64,000 nucleotides of DNA from Acanthochromis polyacanthus (taxonomy: Eukaryota; Chordata; Actinopteri; Pomacentridae): the NCBI RefSeq assembly GCF_021347895.1, contig NC_067117.1:37653567-37717566 (forward strand). Direction: 5' to 3'. Position 1 is the first letter of the stretch, and every line of letters starts with the position of its first letter. Below the pieces are notes generated by a model. It had not been told where the DNA came from. It was given only the letters and a program-made list of their open reading frames with translations, and made no database searches. Positions 61,538-64,000 of this stretch are shown one piece after another. The position numbers and the translations under genes were made by a program.

Positions 61538-62226
61538 GGGGGGAGTACACCTTATTTCACAGGTTCGCAAAGCCATTATATTGTATAGGCTCTTAACAAT
61601 GTTTGATACGACCCAATTTAACATGCTATACATCATTTTAAAGCTTATGAGTTGCAAATTATCATTTTAACAGAAGTTACATGCAGTGATCCCTGGGGAC
61701 AAAATCTTGTCATAAACATGCCAATACACATTTCCAGGTGACCCATCTTTAGATGCTATCTACTCAGAGTCCATAAATTTTGGGTTAATGACTATTATAC
61801 CTTTTGATAGAGTAACCTACTGTAAAAAATAATGGGTGCTTTGAGGATAACTCTTTTTCTTGTTGCCACAGCAGCCATTTCAATATAAATAACTCTTTAC
61901 CCCATAATGAAAATGGTCTTAAGTGGTCAGATTATAAATTATTTTTAAAAAGCATCCATTATTTTAAGAAGTACTGTCTTAAGAACAATCTGTGAAAAAA
62001 TCAGCATGATTGCTCAAATAGTTTAAAAGTTATTCGGTTTTATGCAACGCCTGTCCCAAAAAATACAGGTTTTGAAAAAATGGCAGATAAAGATTGTGAA
62101 CCATGCACAAGTACTTGCCAAGCTGTTGTATGTCACTAACTAAACATTTCTTTGATACCTAATGAATAGTTTAAGCACTTAACATTTTTTTATATTTTTT
62201 GAAGGCATATAAGGTGTACTCCCCCC
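61538..62226. mobile_element. TTAA-flanked element with G6 termini
   Basis: Perfect 18-bp inverted ends GGGGGGAGTACACCTTAT, flanked by TTAA at 61534-61537 and 62227-62230. 689 bp, AT-rich, no ORF. Its right TTAA coincides with the TTAA of the gypsy codons where pol resumes, showing the gypsy gene was the target on that side. Confidence 0.85.
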
Positions 62227-64000
62227 TTAAACTAAAAGCAAAGAAATGTCACCTGGCCCAGACCGACGTGACTTTTCTTGGACATGTTGTCTCCAGCCAT
62301 AGACTCCAGCCAGATGTGAAGAACCTGGAAAAGGTACACAAGTGGCCAACTCCCAGAACTGTCACGGAAGTGAGAGCATTTGTTGGACTGTGCTCCTACT
62401 ATCATAGGTTTGTTAAAAACTCTTTGATCATCGCAGCTCCACTTCACTCACTTACTCACAAAGGTGCTACCTTTAGATGGACTGTTGATTGTGAAGAGTT
62501 GTGAGTTTTCAGTCAGTGAAACATGCTCTTACTAACCCACCAGTTTTGGCACATCCTGTCTTTTCTCAACCTTTTTTGCTATGCACTGAAGCATCACCAG
62601 AGGGCATTGGGGCAGTGTTAGCCCAGAGACAGGACAATAAAGAACATGTTATTGCCTATGCGAGCCACACCCTAAGTCCCTCAGAAAGGAATTGGTCAGC
62701 TTTTGATCGTGAATTGTTTGCAGCTGTTTGGTCTGTGAGACACTTTAAACATTTTCTTTCAGGCAGTTCCTTTCATTGTGGTCACAGATCACAAGCCCCT
62801 ACTGAGCCTGAAGAAAACCCCAGTGGACAACGACCCCACAGGCAGACGCAGTAGATGGAGCCTTGAACTGGACATCTATGACTACACTATCACACATCGG
62901 GAAGGTAGACAGCATGCTAAATCCTGACGCCTTGTCCAGACATCCCAGTACAGACAATATTGACAGAACTGAACATTGTGTTGCTGTAGCTGTCACTGAC
63001 ACACAACAGCCTAAATCAGGACATCAGCAGTACACCGTCTATCGACACTGAACACTTAAAACAACAGCAACAGCATAATGAGTCTCAGTACAGTCATTTC
63101 CTGGGTAAAAGACAGTGAAAGTAGGCCCCCTATTGGTAAACTGAGGAAATCCTCCCCTTCATTGAGAAAACTGTGGCACGAGTATCCCAACCTTACCATT
63201 TGACATGGGATCCTTTGTAGAAAAACTAAACGGAGTCCCCACTCACCTGTGAACTTCCAAGTTGTTCTACCAAAAGTACTTGTCCCCACAGCTTTAGCTG
63301 CTTTACATGGGAATCAGTTAAGTGGACATTTAAATGCCGAGCGTACACTTCAGAGGGCTAGACGTATCTTTTGCTGGCCTTACATTGCTCAGGACATGCA
63401 CACTTTTTGCACTGAGTGCCTCCCATGTCAAAAATGAGGTTCTCCTGTACCCCATGAATGTGCACCGCTTCAGCCTATCCAAACAGACAAACCCTTTCAG
63501 AAAGTTGCTGCTATCACTGAGTTACCTGTTACATCTCAGGGAAATAGGTATGCATTATTCATTACAGACTATTTTACATGCTATGCAAATCTGTTTCCAA
63601 TGAAAGACCAACATTACAGTAGCAAAGATTATTTTTGAGGACTGTCAGACAACATGGTGTGCCTGAGTCAATTCACACAGACCAGGGTAGACAGTTTGAA
63701 TCGGACCTTGTCAAACGCCTGTGTCAGTTGCTGGGGATAACCAAAACACGCACCACCCCATACCATGCTCAATCAGATGGCATGGTGGAGAGACTGAACA
63801 GGACTCTGAAAGACCAACTGGCTAAGTACATAGCACAAACTGGTGGTGAATGGGATCAGTTTCTTCTGCAAGCAGAACTTGCATATAACTCGAGTGTACA
63901 TTCCAGCACAGGATTTTCCCACTGTCATGTTGTGCTTTTTGCACACCCTTTTCAGATATTTCATTGAAATGTGGACATTTCATCTGTGACAAAGGAAGAC

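Larger units (their letters stand above)
59580..64000 (+). pseudogene. Decayed Ty3/gypsy pol, runs off the window
   Basis: RT begins near 59700: FCIDYRKLNAATIKDSYPL, STMDLSSGYWQVEL, YQFKVMPIGLTNAP and the YLDD pair (about 60124-60135). Coding stops at 60215 after FRSAG and resumes at 62227 with LKLKAKKCHLAQTDVTFLG. RNase H follows with a stop near 62502, a frame shift near 62775 (WSVRHFKHFL to the next frame) and PDALSRHP. The integrase H-H-C-C finger is at 63310-63437 and core motifs HTDQGRQFESD and SDGMVERLNRTL at 63675-63810, again with frame changes. No LTR within the window. Non-functional. Confidence 0.88.

Overview
The window is teleost fish nuclear DNA. It has spliced genes with GT-AG introns, CA and TA microsatellites, an L2 LINE ending in an ATTG-type tail, Tc1 elements, Ty3/gypsy elements, hAT-like and TTAA-flanked non-autonomous elements, and one recognisable vertebrate host gene. 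I saw no bacterial-type operons, CRISPR arrays, tRNA or rRNA genes. Species is not resolved.

The host gene is osgin1 (oxidative stress-induced growth inhibitor 1). Its seven coding exons lie at 43691-50973 on the + strand and encode a full-length protein of 554 residues. A CpG-rich, TATA-containing promoter with an untranslated first exon is proposed at about 32560-33016, giving a first intron of about 10.7 kb filled with repeats. The second intron carries a reversed, frameshifted Tc1 copy.

The left 32 kb is a nest of transposons. 1-2400: an RTE-type endonuclease fragment, then an LTR-like segment with a repeat-rich ORF. 2400-10100: a minus-strand gene with DUF4806 similarity whose six exons join in frame; one intron holds a truncated L2 LINE, a MITE and a 903-bp TTAA element. 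10541-11464: an inverted relative of the repeat-rich ORF. 11442-20330: a second, decayed transposon-like gene whose intron received a young 6.3-kb Ty3/gypsy element (122-bp LTRs, one mismatch, TSD tatac) with a 1200-codon gag-pol frame. 20376-22005: a Tc1 element with an apparently complete 339-residue DD34E transposase. 22014-31503: a large element with long AT-rich inverted ends, holding a 0.58-kb element with 9-11 bp target duplications that carries a RecQ-helicase fragment (Pack-MULE-like), a decayed two-exon ORF, and an older 5.8-kb gypsy element with a tRNA-Lys-type primer site.

The right end (51.5-64 kb) has a second copy of the TTAA element split by a solo LTR, a second Tc1 copy with premature stops, a small transposon remnant with a THAP-domain exon and 8-bp target duplications, repeated fragments of a family that recurs at 12 kb and 19 kb, and a decayed gypsy pol interrupted by nested insertions. 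Almost every coding segment apart from osgin1 is transposon-derived. The least ordinary items are the RecQ-carrying MULE-like element, the DUF4806 gene that kept its frame across a heavily invaded locus, and the THAP remnant.
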